This document shows, one piece after another, positions 51,822 through 60,817 of a stretch of DNA of 64,000 bases (its first letter is position 1; the number at the start of each line of letters is the position of its first letter). A model generated the notes under the pieces. The model did not search any database. It worked only from the letters and a program-made list of their open reading frames with translations, and was not told the origin of the DNA. The position numbers and the translations under genes were made by a program. Origin of the DNA: Pseudomonadota bacterium (GTDB lineage Bacteria; Pseudomonadota; Alphaproteobacteria; Sneathiellales; Sneathiellaceae); the NCBI GenBank assembly GCA_024743055.1, contig JANSXH010000013.1, positions 1 through 64,000 of the forward strand, in the 5' to 3' direction.

Positions 51822-53840
51822 ATGAAAAAGACCCGCATCTACTTCGCTGATCTTACACATAATGGTTTGGTTTTATCCTCAAATGTGTTTCCGCTCTCTA
51901 TTGGATTGGTCGCCGCCTATTTGCTTGAAAAAAAGCCTGATGAAATAGATGTGGAGCTTTTCAAATATCCTGAGGACTTAAGTGCTGCTCTCGATACCAA
52001 TGTCCCGGATATCGTCGGGTTTGCCAACTATTCCTGGAATTTTGATATTTCCCGGCAATACGCGAAAGCGATCAAAAAGCACTGGCCTAATACTGTCGTT
52101 GTATTTGGAGGCCCTAATTATGGCCTTTCTGATGAGGAAATCGATCAATTTTGGAATGTGAATACCGATTTGGATTTCTATGTCGCACGAGAAGGTGAGG
52201 AGGCGTTTGTCCGGCTTCTTGACAACCTTGTTGAAGTGGATTTTGATATTAATCTCATTAAATCTGAAAAACGCGATATTGGAAATGTTCACTACAAAGT
52301 AGGCAACGAAGTTGTGCAGGGTGCAATGCTGCCTCGCCTGAATCTCGAAGAAGTGCCGTCACCCTATCTCATGGGTTTGATGGACAAGTTTTTCGATGAA
52401 AATCTCGGCCCGATGATCCATACAACACGCGGCTGTCCTTTCAAATGCGCTTTTTGTACGGAGGGAAGCAAGTATTACAACGTCGTCAGTCAGCGCCAGG
52501 ATCAACTCGAGAAAGAGCTTCACTATATATCAGAACGCGTGAAAGGCCCGCGCGATTTGTATATCTCTGATGCCAATTTTGGAATGTTTAAGCAGGATTA
52601 TGATAAGGCGAGGATCATTGCCGACTGCCAGGAAAAGTATTCCTACCCAAAATATGTTCATGTCTCGACGGGCAAGAACCAAAAAGAACGAGTCGTTGAT
52701 ATTGTAAAAACCTTGAACGGAGCAGTCAGCATGGCAGCGTCCTTGCAATCGACGGATCCGACTGTTCTTGAGAATGTATCGAGGTCAAATATTTCGGTCG
52801 AAAAGCTTTCGGAAGCCGGTAAAATGGCTAATACCTCAAACACCGGGACCTATTCTGAACTGATTTTGGGCTTACCAGGTGATTCCGTGGCAGCCCATAA
52901 GCAGTCTCTAAGGGATACAGTTGAAATGGGTTTCGACAATATCCGGATGTATCAGTTGATAATGCTGCCGCAAACGGCATTGAATACACCAGATAACCGT
53001 AAGTTATACAATATGAAAACCAAGCACAGGATTATGCCACGGTCCTTTGGGCGTTACGAAGTTGCCGGTGAGGTTTTTTCTTCTGTCGAATCTGAAGAAA
53101 TACTTGTCTCAAATTCTACCTTGCCTTTCGAAGACTATATTGCCTGCCGTGAATTGGATCTGACAATCGAGATTTTACATAATGGCAAGGTGTTTGCGGA
53201 AATTCAGGGGTTATGCAAGGCATTGGGGCTTTCCTGGTTTGATTTTATTATCAGGTTTTATGAGGGACGTCGGGGATATTCAGAAGAAATCACCGCGATG
53301 TATGATGACTTCAGAACTGGGACATCAGTAAGGCTTTGGAATGATGTCGACAGTCTCTCTGATCATGTTCGCGAGAATATTGACGAACTACTGGAAGATG
53401 AGCGGGGCACGAATGAAATGTCCACCGGAAAAGCCACTTCATTCTTCTTGCTTCTCGATGAAATGAACAAGGTTCTCTTTGACCTAATGAAAGTCTGGTT
53501 GAAAGAACTCGGTCGCCTAGACGATTTGATGGAAGCCTATATTGATGATTTGGAGCGCTTTAGTTTGATGCGCAAACATCGTTTGTTATCTTCGGAAGAT
53601 GAAGAGGTTGATCATTTTTCATTTGATATGGTTGCTGTAGAGGACAAATCGTTTCAGGTACTTCCAGAACACGTGCATGTTGGCGAATTGAGCCAATTTG
53701 TGATTTCCCATTTGCCGCACCAACGTGAACTTATCGGGAGTTACGCGAGTGAGTTCGGAGATACCTTTGACGGGTTAGGGAAAATGTTGATGCGATACCC
53801 CCATATTCATCGATTGTTTCGAAAACCAGTTGCAGTTTAA
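51822..53840 (+). CDS. Radical SAM protein with B12-binding-like N-terminal domain
   Basis: A 672-residue protein (ATG at 51822; an upstream in-frame TTG at 51783 is a poorer start). Residues 1-150 look like the cobalamin-binding Rossmann domain: NVFPLSIGLVAAYLLEK, VPDIVGFANYSWN, VVVFGGPNYG and EGEEAFVRLLDNL. No DxHxxG is evident. The radical SAM cluster motif is C205-x3-C209-x2-C212 in TTRGCPFKCAFCTEG. GTYSELILGLPGDSVAAHKQSL is the SAM-contact strand. The last 250 residues are a helical domain with no recognised family. It opens an accessory cluster of sugar-modifying genes and may do a radical methylation or rearrangement of a glycan precursor. Confidence 0.85.
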   Translation: MKKTRIYFADLTHNGLVLSSNVFPLSIGLVAAYLLEKKPDEIDVELFKYPEDLSAALDTNVPDIVGFANYSWNFDISRQYAKAIKKHWPNTVVVFGGPNYGLSDEEIDQFWNVNTDLDFYVAREGEEAFVRLLDNLVEVDFDINLIKSEKRDIGNVHYKVGNEVVQGAMLPRLNLEEVPSPYLMGLMDKFFDENLGPMIHTTRGCPFKCAFCTEGSKYYNVVSQRQDQLEKELHYISERVKGPRDLYISDANFGMFKQDYDKARIIADCQEKYSYPKYVHVSTGKNQKERVVDIVKTLNGAVSMAASLQSTDPTVLENVSRSNISVEKLSEAGKMANTSNTGTYSELILGLPGDSVAAHKQSLRDTVEMGFDNIRMYQLIMLPQTALNTPDNRKLYNMKTKHRIMPRSFGRYEVAGEVFSSVESEEILVSNSTLPFEDYIACRELDLTIEILHNGKVFAEIQGLCKALGLSWFDFIIRFYEGRRGYSEEITAMYDDFRTGTSVRLWNDVDSLSDHVRENIDELLEDERGTNEMSTGKATSFFLLLDEMNKVLFDLMKVWLKELGRLDDLMEAYIDDLERFSLMRKHRLLSSEDEEVDHFSFDMVAVEDKSFQVLPEHVHVGELSQFVISHLPHQRELIGSYASEFGDTFDGLGKMLMRYPHIHRLFRKPVAV

Positions 53841-53852
53841 TAAAACCTGCCC

Positions 53853-54572
53853 ATGCCAACCCAGGAAAAACCATTGGATAGCAGAGTTTTGATTACCGGC
53901 GGTACAGCGGGAATTGGATTGGCAACTGCCTTCGCACTTTCTGAAAAAGGACATAGTGTTTTTATTTGCGGCCGCGACGAAGAAAAGTTGCAAACGGCAA
54001 TTGCTAAATTGGAAGGGGTGGGACCTGACCGCAGGATTTCTGGCGCAGTCTGCGATGTTCGCAACTATGACGACGTTTCCCATATGATTAATGCCGCAAC
54101 AAAGGCCATGGGTGGCCTGGATGCGCTTGTTAATAATGCAGGTGTTGGAAGTGTGGAGAGTATCGAAACTCTTTCTCCTGAAGATTGGCGGGCCATGATC
54201 GATATAAACCTAACTGGTGTGTTTAATTGCTGTAAAGCTGCCTTGCCTGCGTTAAAGAAATCAGCAAAAGCAAATATCATTAATTTGGGAAGCCGAGCGG
54301 GCAGGTACGCATTTGCGGGCGGGACGGGCTACAATGCGACAAAATTTGGGTTACAAGGCTTTTCCGAAGCGCTTTTTCTTGATCTGGGTAAATATGGCAT
54401 CGGTGTGAGTCTGGTTGCTCCAGGTGCCGTGGCGACCGGTTTCGCTGGCATGGAAGATGAGACTTGGCACTTGTTACCCGAGGATGTCGCAAAAGTCATT
54501 GCGGATATTTTGAGCAATGACAAGCGCGCAAACGTCAACTGGGTAGAGATCCGCCCCGGTCTAAAACAATGA
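53853..54572 (+). CDS. SDR family oxidoreductase
   Basis: A 239-residue short-chain dehydrogenase. Cofactor motif GGTAGIGLATAFAL follows LITGGTAGIG, NNAGVGS is the NNAG motif, and the active site is YNATKFGLQG (Tyr-x3-Lys) with the Ser in NLGSRAG. An Arg after the second strand (CGRDEEK) suggests NADP(H). It begins 12 bases after the radical SAM gene and is 14 bases before the next SDR gene, so the three are one transcript. Substrate unknown; a hydroxy/keto step on a sugar or lipid intermediate fits the context. Confidence 0.9.
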   Translation: MPTQEKPLDSRVLITGGTAGIGLATAFALSEKGHSVFICGRDEEKLQTAIAKLEGVGPDRRISGAVCDVRNYDDVSHMINAATKAMGGLDALVNNAGVGSVESIETLSPEDWRAMIDINLTGVFNCCKAALPALKKSAKANIINLGSRAGRYAFAGGTGYNATKFGLQGFSEALFLDLGKYGIGVSLVAPGAVATGFAGMEDETWHLLPEDVAKVIADILSNDKRANVNWVEIRPGLKQ

Positions 54573-54586
54573 AAACAGGAAATTGA

Positions 54587-55393
54587 ATGAACGGAGCACG
54601 CCACACAAACAAGATAGCACTTGTGACCGGAGGTGCGCAGGGCATTGGTGCGGGTATTGTAAAAGTACTTTATGAAGAGGGAGCCAGTGTCGTTATTGTC
54701 GATCGGCAGAAAGAAAAGGCGGAAGAACTCGCAAAAAGCCTGATCGGTCCTGGACAAGAAGTGATAGTTATTGCCTGCGACATATCCACAAGAGACGGCT
54801 GTAAAACCGTGCTTGAAGCCGTCTCAGATAAGTTGGGTTCTCTCGATATATTGGTGAATAATGCGGCACCGGGACGTGATAAAAGTCAGATAGGCCAGTT
54901 GGAAGGTTCTGATTGGGATATTCACTCTTCTTTAGTTTTACAAGCTGTTGCTTGGCTTTCCGAGTTAGCGCACCCCTACTTACGGCAATCTGTTGAACCG
55001 GCCATCGTGAATGTTTCTTCTGTCACTGCAAGCTCAATCGCTCCCGCACAATGTAGTTGGCCCTATCATGTTTCCAAATCCGGGCTCGAACAATTGACGA
55101 GATTTCTTGCCTGTAAACTTGGCGCGGACAATATTCGCGTAAATGCCGTTGCCCCGGGTCTGGTAGATCGGGAAGAGGGCATGAAAATCAGTGATACCCC
55201 AAAAAATCGACAAATTATTGAAGCCGTCGTACCTCTTAGGAGAGCCGCCTCCGCACGGGAAATCGGAAAAACCGTTTCCTTTCTATGTTCTGACGACGCC
55301 TCTTATTTGACTGGACAGACAATCACGGTGGACGGAGGCATGGGTGTACGGGAAGTGTTCGGAGCTTCTCTGGATGCAGTAGATAATTCCTAA
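54587..55393 (+). CDS. SDR family oxidoreductase, 3-oxoacyl reductase-like
   Basis: A 268-residue short-chain dehydrogenase. VTGGAQGIGAGIVKVL is the nucleotide motif, Asp in VVIVDRQKEK suggests NAD(H), NNAAPGRD replaces NNAG, and YHVSKSGLEQL is the active-site Tyr-x3-Lys. The C-terminus SYLTGQTITVDGGMGV is standard for this class. It lies 14 bases after a related but not identical SDR gene (they differ in cofactor preference by sequence), and convergent to the large membrane protein gene with a 13-base gap. Confidence 0.9.
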   Translation: MNGARHTNKIALVTGGAQGIGAGIVKVLYEEGASVVIVDRQKEKAEELAKSLIGPGQEVIVIACDISTRDGCKTVLEAVSDKLGSLDILVNNAAPGRDKSQIGQLEGSDWDIHSSLVLQAVAWLSELAHPYLRQSVEPAIVNVSSVTASSIAPAQCSWPYHVSKSGLEQLTRFLACKLGADNIRVNAVAPGLVDREEGMKISDTPKNRQIIEAVVPLRRAASAREIGKTVSFLCSDDASYLTGQTITVDGGMGVREVFGASLDAVDNS

Positions 55394-55406
55394 GCGATCT
55401 AAGAAC

Positions 55407-57452
55407 TTAGTCTAACTTAATTGCGTAAATCCAGTGTTCTGATTGATGATCTATGCGATAACCAGCATCCGCTATCAATCGCTTTTGCCAGTCCGCGACC
55501 GAGGTGGCAATCCCCGTGGGATTTAGGATATCGACGCGATCAATCAGTATAAGATCCGGGGAAATCTTGGTTATTTCTTCCAAGAGTTCCTGTTGATGTT
55601 CAGGCGTTCTGGCGTAAGCAAAAGGATCGGCTCTCGACAGGGACGGCGGGACATTAGACATACTTGACAGGGTCAAAGGAATAGCGCTTATCCAGACTAT
55701 TTTCTCCTTGGAGGCCATTTCCTGTAACTCGCCGGACTGTCTATCCAAATATTCGCAAAGGCGTTCAGAAGCGGTAAGCCCATTGAAGCATCTGCCTGCA
55801 AGATCCATTGTCCAAATGGACTTTAGGTTTTTTACAAACAAACTAGATCTCTCCAAGTGTGAGGGAGCAATGACAACAATCACGAAAAGTAATATGGCGG
55901 CTTTCTGCCAAAATTCCTTTGAAGCAAGCTTGGGGAGGACGAGCAGCAGATACAACAAAATCGGTATCCACATGTTCTGTTCATAAAATCGATTTGTAAC
56001 GTATGGCATGAACGCGATAATGATACCGACAATGGCTATTGATTGTACTTCAGTTCCCGACAATGGCGTCTTTTCCCGACTGCTTTTGATCCAACCGAAA
56101 AACAGATAAAAAACATGCGCTGTAATTGCAAAGAAGGGCAGGTACCAAGAAAAAGTTTTCCCACCGTATCCAGAAGCAAAAAGATTCATCAAACTGGGGA
56201 GATTTGCCAGTTCTGCAGTCTCTTGAACCACAAGGGTCAGGAGAAAATAGGCAGTTAGTACAAATGATAACAAGAACAAGATACCGCCGGTCAGGACAGA
56301 TAAGTAGCCGGTTTTCATTGAACGAATGAAAAGAGCAAAACCGAGACCTAAAGCACTTATCAATCCAGTTTCAAGATTATAGGTGGCAGCTATCGCACAT
56401 AGTATTCCGGCAGCTATCCACCATAGAAATACTCCTTGGCGGGCAATAAGGGGTGCAAATAGAATAGCGATAGGGATAAAAACAAATCGCAATGGCGACT
56501 GGTTTGGCACTCTTACAGTAGGCGCCAGCCCTGAAAGAACAGGTGCAAGAATGAGAAGAACCAATAGAAAGGAGATCAATACAAGGTCTAGATTTCGAAT
56601 TCCAAACCTCTGTAGTAGGATGACAAAAATCAAAACTATAAACAGTAGATGTATCGCTTGAAGGAATTTTATTGTGCCTCCCATCTCAAGGAAAAAGGAA
56701 GACCCAGCCGCTAAAGCAATCAGCTTGTTCAGATAGATACCGTATTCGGGAAGAGATGTTGGCGCATCGGGACCAAGCATAGTTGACATCAGTCCGTGAC
56801 CAATGACGCCCGTCCAATGATGATCAATCATCCATAATTTACCGTCACCAACTATAAAGCTTGCCTTCAATGGCAGTATGAACAGGGCAAAAAATACTCC
56901 CAGAGTTACCACAGCTATGAAGAATAGTCCTTTAGCAGAGCGACTGGCGCCTAGCATTGAGAAAATTACTACCAGGCACCCTAACACTGTCCAAAATGCT
57001 CGCTTCTCGGTAATCGAACCGAGGTAATTAAAAAGCAAGGGTAAAGCCAGTATCAAAATGAGCGCTGAAGCTATTGTCTCGAGCGGCAATCGGTGATTGG
57101 CCCAGACAGCGCGAAAGTAGGGAAATGTCATCTGTTTTTGTGTCACGGTCAGAAACAGAGCCGTAAAAAACAATATGACGGCATAGAGAAAATAGGTTTG
57201 CCTCTGGAAAGCTGTATCGTCAAAGTCATATAGCTTTACATGCTCGGCTGTATAGACAGGAGGAGACCCAGAAAAAAAGGTCAATAAGAAAGACACTGCG
57301 GCTGCCAGAAAAAGCGCATAAAACATGAAGTAGATGCGATTCTTGTCGAGATTTTCTGCCGCCCGCGTACAACCGTAGAATACTGGTTGCACAACAATCA
57401 GAAAAAGTGACGATGTACTATAATTTTGGAAGAACCGACTTACTTTTTCCAT
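55407..57452 (-). CDS. Large polytopic membrane protein of unknown function
   Basis: A 681-residue protein with about 14 hydrophobic helices spread over residues 10-530, then a soluble C-terminal domain of about 130 residues (SHLERSSLFVKNLKSIW onward, with a likely disulfide or metal pair in GRCFNGLTASERLCEYLD). The layout resembles GT-C type glycosyltransferases or O-antigen-linked membrane proteins, but I find no clear DD/DE motif in the first loop and cannot name a family. It is the last gene of a minus-strand run with a GT2, a SIS isomerase and an epimerase, so transfer or export of a glycan is plausible. Confidence 0.6.
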   Translation of the reverse strand: MEKVSRFFQNYSTSSLFLIVVQPVFYGCTRAAENLDKNRIYFMFYALFLAAAVSFLLTFFSGSPPVYTAEHVKLYDFDDTAFQRQTYFLYAVILFFTALFLTVTQKQMTFPYFRAVWANHRLPLETIASALILILALPLLFNYLGSITEKRAFWTVLGCLVVIFSMLGASRSAKGLFFIAVVTLGVFFALFILPLKASFIVGDGKLWMIDHHWTGVIGHGLMSTMLGPDAPTSLPEYGIYLNKLIALAAGSSFFLEMGGTIKFLQAIHLLFIVLIFVILLQRFGIRNLDLVLISFLLVLLILAPVLSGLAPTVRVPNQSPLRFVFIPIAILFAPLIARQGVFLWWIAAGILCAIAATYNLETGLISALGLGFALFIRSMKTGYLSVLTGGILFLLSFVLTAYFLLTLVVQETAELANLPSLMNLFASGYGGKTFSWYLPFFAITAHVFYLFFGWIKSSREKTPLSGTEVQSIAIVGIIIAFMPYVTNRFYEQNMWIPILLYLLLVLPKLASKEFWQKAAILLFVIVVIAPSHLERSSLFVKNLKSIWTMDLAGRCFNGLTASERLCEYLDRQSGELQEMASKEKIVWISAIPLTLSSMSNVPPSLSRADPFAYARTPEHQQELLEEITKISPDLILIDRVDILNPTGIATSVADWQKRLIADAGYRIDHQSEHWIYAIKLD

Positions 57453-57473
57453 GCCATTTCCCGGTACAACCCT

Positions 57474-58214
57474 CTATCGTCCGAAGTTGATTTTTACCCG
57501 ATTCAGGGGCCGTTTCTCCTGCCGGTCCGGCTTCAGGTTAAGCTCAACTACCAACATCAGAAAAACCTTCACCACTTCAACCATGTTCTTGATGTTGACC
57601 GTACTCCGCGTCGGCTCATCTGCCTGAAGATAAATGGGAACTTCGGCAAACTCGATACCTTTTGTCAGTAACTTTACGTTCAATTCGGAGATAATTGAAA
57701 AGCGATTAGACGTAAGTTTTAAGAGCTTTACCTGTTCTGTTGGCCATATACCGGGGCCGTTTAAATATCCGACTGAGGTACCAAAAAATATATTATGCAG
57801 TATTTGATAGGTTGCGGAAATAATTTGTCGTCCAATAGGACGCACTTCCTTGTTGATCGGCACAGTTAATATCAACTCTGCCGCATCCTTGAAATGCAAC
57901 ATTAAGCTGAGGGATGATAGGCTGATATCATTGTCTCCGGGAACTATGATAAATTGCGGCATTGACGCTTTATGAACACCATCCACCAAGGAGCGGCCCA
58001 AGCCCATGTTTTCCGAATGATAAATCGGTTGGATCTTAGGGTCTTTCTGTACTAAATCGGCAATGATTTCCTTTGAATCGTCTGTACTACCATCATCAAT
58101 AATAATGATTTCATAGTCTTCAATTTCGTGGATCCGAGTAACATCTCTTATCGTCCCCATTGTGCCAATAATCGCGCGGCTCTCATTGAATGCGGGGACA
58201 ATAAAACTGATCAT
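57474..58214 (-). CDS. Family 2 glycosyltransferase (DPM1-like)
   Basis: A 246-residue GT-A enzyme. It opens ISFIVPAFNESRAIIGTM, has the nucleotide-binding IIIIDDGSTDDSKEII and an acidic metal-site segment IIVPGDNDISLSSL. There is no C-terminal transmembrane pair, so it resembles soluble dolichol- or undecaprenyl-phosphate sugar synthases (DPM1/GtrB-like) without anchor helices. It probably loads a sugar onto a lipid carrier for the neighbouring membrane protein. The next gene upstream, a SIS isomerase, ends 11 bases before its start. Confidence 0.88.
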   Translation of the reverse strand: MISFIVPAFNESRAIIGTMGTIRDVTRIHEIEDYEIIIIDDGSTDDSKEIIADLVQKDPKIQPIYHSENMGLGRSLVDGVHKASMPQFIIVPGDNDISLSSLSLMLHFKDAAELILTVPINKEVRPIGRQIISATYQILHNIFFGTSVGYLNGPGIWPTEQVKLLKLTSNRFSIISELNVKLLTKGIEFAEVPIYLQADEPTRSTVNIKNMVEVVKVFLMLVVELNLKPDRQEKRPLNRVKINFGR

Positions 58215-58225
58215 GCGAAATCCAA

Positions 58226-58828
58226 CTACGAATTCACTTCAGAGGCTTTGTCTGCAAGCCATTGCATCACGTAATGCATGACGATTAATTGGGTGTCTTC
58301 AGAAATTTGCATATCGTCGAGCGCAAAATGGATTGGATGCTGCGTCATTTGGAGAGCTTTTCCGCCGCTGTATCCCAAAATTGCGTATGTCTCGATCCCG
58401 TTCTTATCTGCATATTCCAACGCCCTGAGAATATTAGCGGAGTTTCCGCTTCCAGATAAGACAAGCAAGATGTCGCCTGAATTAGCATAGACCGCAAGCT
58501 GCTTTGCAAAAATTTCCTCATATCCCTCGTCATTTGCAAGACAAGTCAGAATCGCTGTATTTGCAGCTAGTGCATGGGCACGGAGACCTTTACCGGATTT
58601 TCTGTCAATGCCATAAATCATGTCATTTGCGATATGAACAGCGTTTCCTGCGCTTCCACCATTGCCACAAAGAAACAATTGGTTCCCAGTTTTCCAAGCC
58701 GAAAGCAAACTGTTACAGAGACAAGTTATGTTTTCTTCATCTACAGCATTAAGGGCGTCATTTAAGCGTCTGCTATAGTCTGAAAATGCAGAACCAACGG
58801 TTTGCAGATCTGGGTCGGTGAGGATCAT
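58226..58828 (-). CDS. SIS-domain isomerase (GmhA-like)
   Basis: A 200-residue protein from the ATG at 58828, which overlaps the epimerase stop (TGA) by four bases. The sugar-phosphate-binding CGNGGSAGNAVHIANDM and SGSGNSANILRALEYA are the SIS signatures, and LTCLANDEGYEEIFAKQL is typical of the GmhA subgroup. GmhA converts sedoheptulose 7-phosphate to D-glycero-manno-heptose 7-phosphate. No heptose kinase or nucleotidyltransferase is nearby, so either these are elsewhere or the substrate differs. It works in the same unit as a sugar-nucleotide epimerase and a GT2. Confidence 0.88.
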   Translation of the reverse strand: MILTDPDLQTVGSAFSDYSRRLNDALNAVDEENITCLCNSLLSAWKTGNQLFLCGNGGSAGNAVHIANDMIYGIDRKSGKGLRAHALAANTAILTCLANDEGYEEIFAKQLAVYANSGDILLVLSGSGNSANILRALEYADKNGIETYAILGYSGGKALQMTQHPIHFALDDMQISEDTQLIVMHYVMQWLADKASEVNS

Positions 58829-59766
58829 GCGCTCTTTGCCATATTTTCCATCCAACGCAAGTTATACCAACGGTCCTCATCCAGGAGATCACGGCGTTGA
58901 TAAGATGCAATGACCTCTGTAATGGCGTCGTTGACGGTTTTTTCAGGTTCGAATCCGGCAGCCAAAATTCGGTCAGAATTTACGCGGTAAGAACGTGGAT
59001 CATTAGAAGGAGTAACTTCAATCTCACATGGGATTTTGGCGGCGATACGTTCTGCGATCTCGATAATTTTTAAATTTTCGAACCCGGCATTATAAACGCC
59101 GGTCACTTGAGGATTGTCGAGAAGGAAAATATAGAGGCGCGCAATGTCATCAATATGAATATTGGGCCGAACCTGTTCGCCGCCGAAGACAGTGATCTTG
59201 CCATTTACAAGCGCCTGCATAGTCAGCATGTTTACGGACACATCGAGTCGCATTCGTGGAGAAACACCGCAAACGGTCGCCGGGCGGACGATTTGCACGC
59301 ACATTTGGTCAGCGTAGCTAAGCAAAACGCGTTCCGCGACCATTTTCGTTTTATTATATTCGGAAATTGGTAAAAGCTCGAGGTCTTCCGTGACCTGCTC
59401 TTCTTCTTTGACACCATATACACTGCCAGAAGATGCATAGATAAAGCGCTTGATGCCAGCTCTTGCCGCATTGTCCGCAAGTTGCATAGTTGCTAAGGCG
59501 CTAATTTCCCACGTTAGTTTTGGATCAAGATCACCGCAAGGATCGTTGGCTACGGATGCCAAATGGATAATGGCATCGATACCGTCAAGCAGTGCTGTAT
59601 CGAAAAATCTTACATCGCCCTGGACAATAGTCAGGCTGTCATGTTTGGGTAAGAATTGACCGAACCACTGGATATCATATGCAATGACTTCATGGCCGTG
59701 TTTCAAGAGTTTGGGAACAAGTACTGACCCCTTATATCCACACGCCCCTGTCACCAATAATCGCAT
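58825..59766 (-). CDS. NAD-dependent sugar-nucleotide epimerase/dehydratase
   Basis: A 313-residue extended SDR from the ATG at 59766 (MRLLVTGACGYKGSVLVPKLL), with AGGAA upstream; a longer frame adds 23 unlikely residues. GACGYKGS is the Gly-x2-Gly-x2-Gly site and YDIQWFG carries the NAD-binding Asp. ASSGSVYG and the active-site SEYNKTKMVAER (Tyr-x3-Lys) are intact. The class includes UDP/GDP-hexose epimerases and 4,6-dehydratases; the substrate is not readable. It is the first gene of the minus-strand run and faces the SDR gene across a 208-base divergent spacer. Confidence 0.9.
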   Translation of the reverse strand: MRLLVTGACGYKGSVLVPKLLKHGHEVIAYDIQWFGQFLPKHDSLTIVQGDVRFFDTALLDGIDAIIHLASVANDPCGDLDPKLTWEISALATMQLADNAARAGIKRFIYASSGSVYGVKEEEQVTEDLELLPISEYNKTKMVAERVLLSYADQMCVQIVRPATVCGVSPRMRLDVSVNMLTMQALVNGKITVFGGEQVRPNIHIDDIARLYIFLLDNPQVTGVYNAGFENLKIIEIAERIAAKIPCEIEVTPSNDPRSYRVNSDRILAAGFEPEKTVNDAITEVIASYQRRDLLDEDRWYNLRWMENMAKSA

Positions 59767-59974
59767 AAAAAATTCCTGTCTTTCGGGCGTTGACAGAAGG
59801 CCGGTTTTTGGTCCGGCGGTGACGTCATCCCCCACTTGTCAAAAGTCGAAAACTATGTAACACAGGTTCAAATTAAAGCAAATCAGAATGTGAATCCCAA
59901 TCATCTGCCCGGCCGACTGAAATATAGTTTTAGCGAACTTTCGCCGTCGTTGTGGATGAGATAAGGCTACTGAT

Positions 59975-60796
59975 GTGACGGGCCCAAATACAGTGTTTAT
60001 CGCCGCGATTTCAAGTGATATCGGAGGCCAGTTGGCAGAACACTATGTGGATGCCGGGTATCGGGTCATCGGTACTTTTCGCCAGCAACAGCACGTCAGA
60101 CATCTCGAAAACCGGGATGAGATCCAACTCATACAATGTGATATCAGCGAAGACAGTGACCTTTTAAATGTCGCAAGCTATTTTTCCGAAAATGGACTTG
60201 TTTGGGATCATTTCATTTCTGCGGTGGGATTACTCAGCCCAATTGGAAAATTTGTTGACCTTAAAGCGAGAGACTGGAAAAAGTCAGTCATTGTAAACTC
60301 CTTACAACAACTTGAATTACTGCATCACCTCTATCCCTACAGAAGATCTGGAGACACCGGCAAGGTGGCATTTCTTGTCGGTGGTGCTATCAACAGGGCG
60401 TTCGCAAATTATTCGGCTTATTCATTGGGCAAGGTGATGCTTGTGAAATTCTGTGAACTGATCAGCGATGAAACACCGGATTTGCATTGTGTAGCCATTG
60501 GAACAGGCTGGGTCGCAAGTAAAATCCATGATCAGACGCTGGCAGCTGGAGAGGCTGCCGGAGATAATTTGGAAACAACCCAGTCATTTGTAGACACCCA
60601 GGAAACTGGAACACCAATTAACGACATATACGCTCTCATTAACTGGTGCTTTGCCCGGCCGGAGACAGCGGGAAGAAATTTCTCTGTCGTGCATGATGAC
60701 TGGCATGACGGTGGTGAATTGCTTTCCTCATCTCTTCTGCAGGATGAGGATATGTTTCGGTTGCGTCGTTCCGGCAACCAGCATAAAAGCGAATGA
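59975..60796 (+). CDS. Atypical SDR family oxidoreductase
   Basis: A 273-residue protein, GTG start with AAGG about nine bases upstream. It has an SDR fold but an altered nucleotide motif: VFIAAISSDIGGQLAEHYVD replaces the usual TGxxxGIG. YSAYSLGKVML keeps the Tyr-x3-Lys pair. Further parts are HFISAVGLLSP in place of NNAG and a C-terminal extension after residue 200. It may be a reductase acting on the product of the ThDP enzyme that follows 21 bases later, by analogy with branched-sugar pathways. That is inference. Confidence 0.8.
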   Translation: MTGPNTVFIAAISSDIGGQLAEHYVDAGYRVIGTFRQQQHVRHLENRDEIQLIQCDISEDSDLLNVASYFSENGLVWDHFISAVGLLSPIGKFVDLKARDWKKSVIVNSLQQLELLHHLYPYRRSGDTGKVAFLVGGAINRAFANYSAYSLGKVMLVKFCELISDETPDLHCVAIGTGWVASKIHDQTLAAGEAAGDNLETTQSFVDTQETGTPINDIYALINWCFARPETAGRNFSVVHDDWHDGGELLSSSLLQDEDMFRLRRSGNQHKSE

Positions 60797-60817
60797 ACGA
60801 CAGGCGATAGGGTATCA

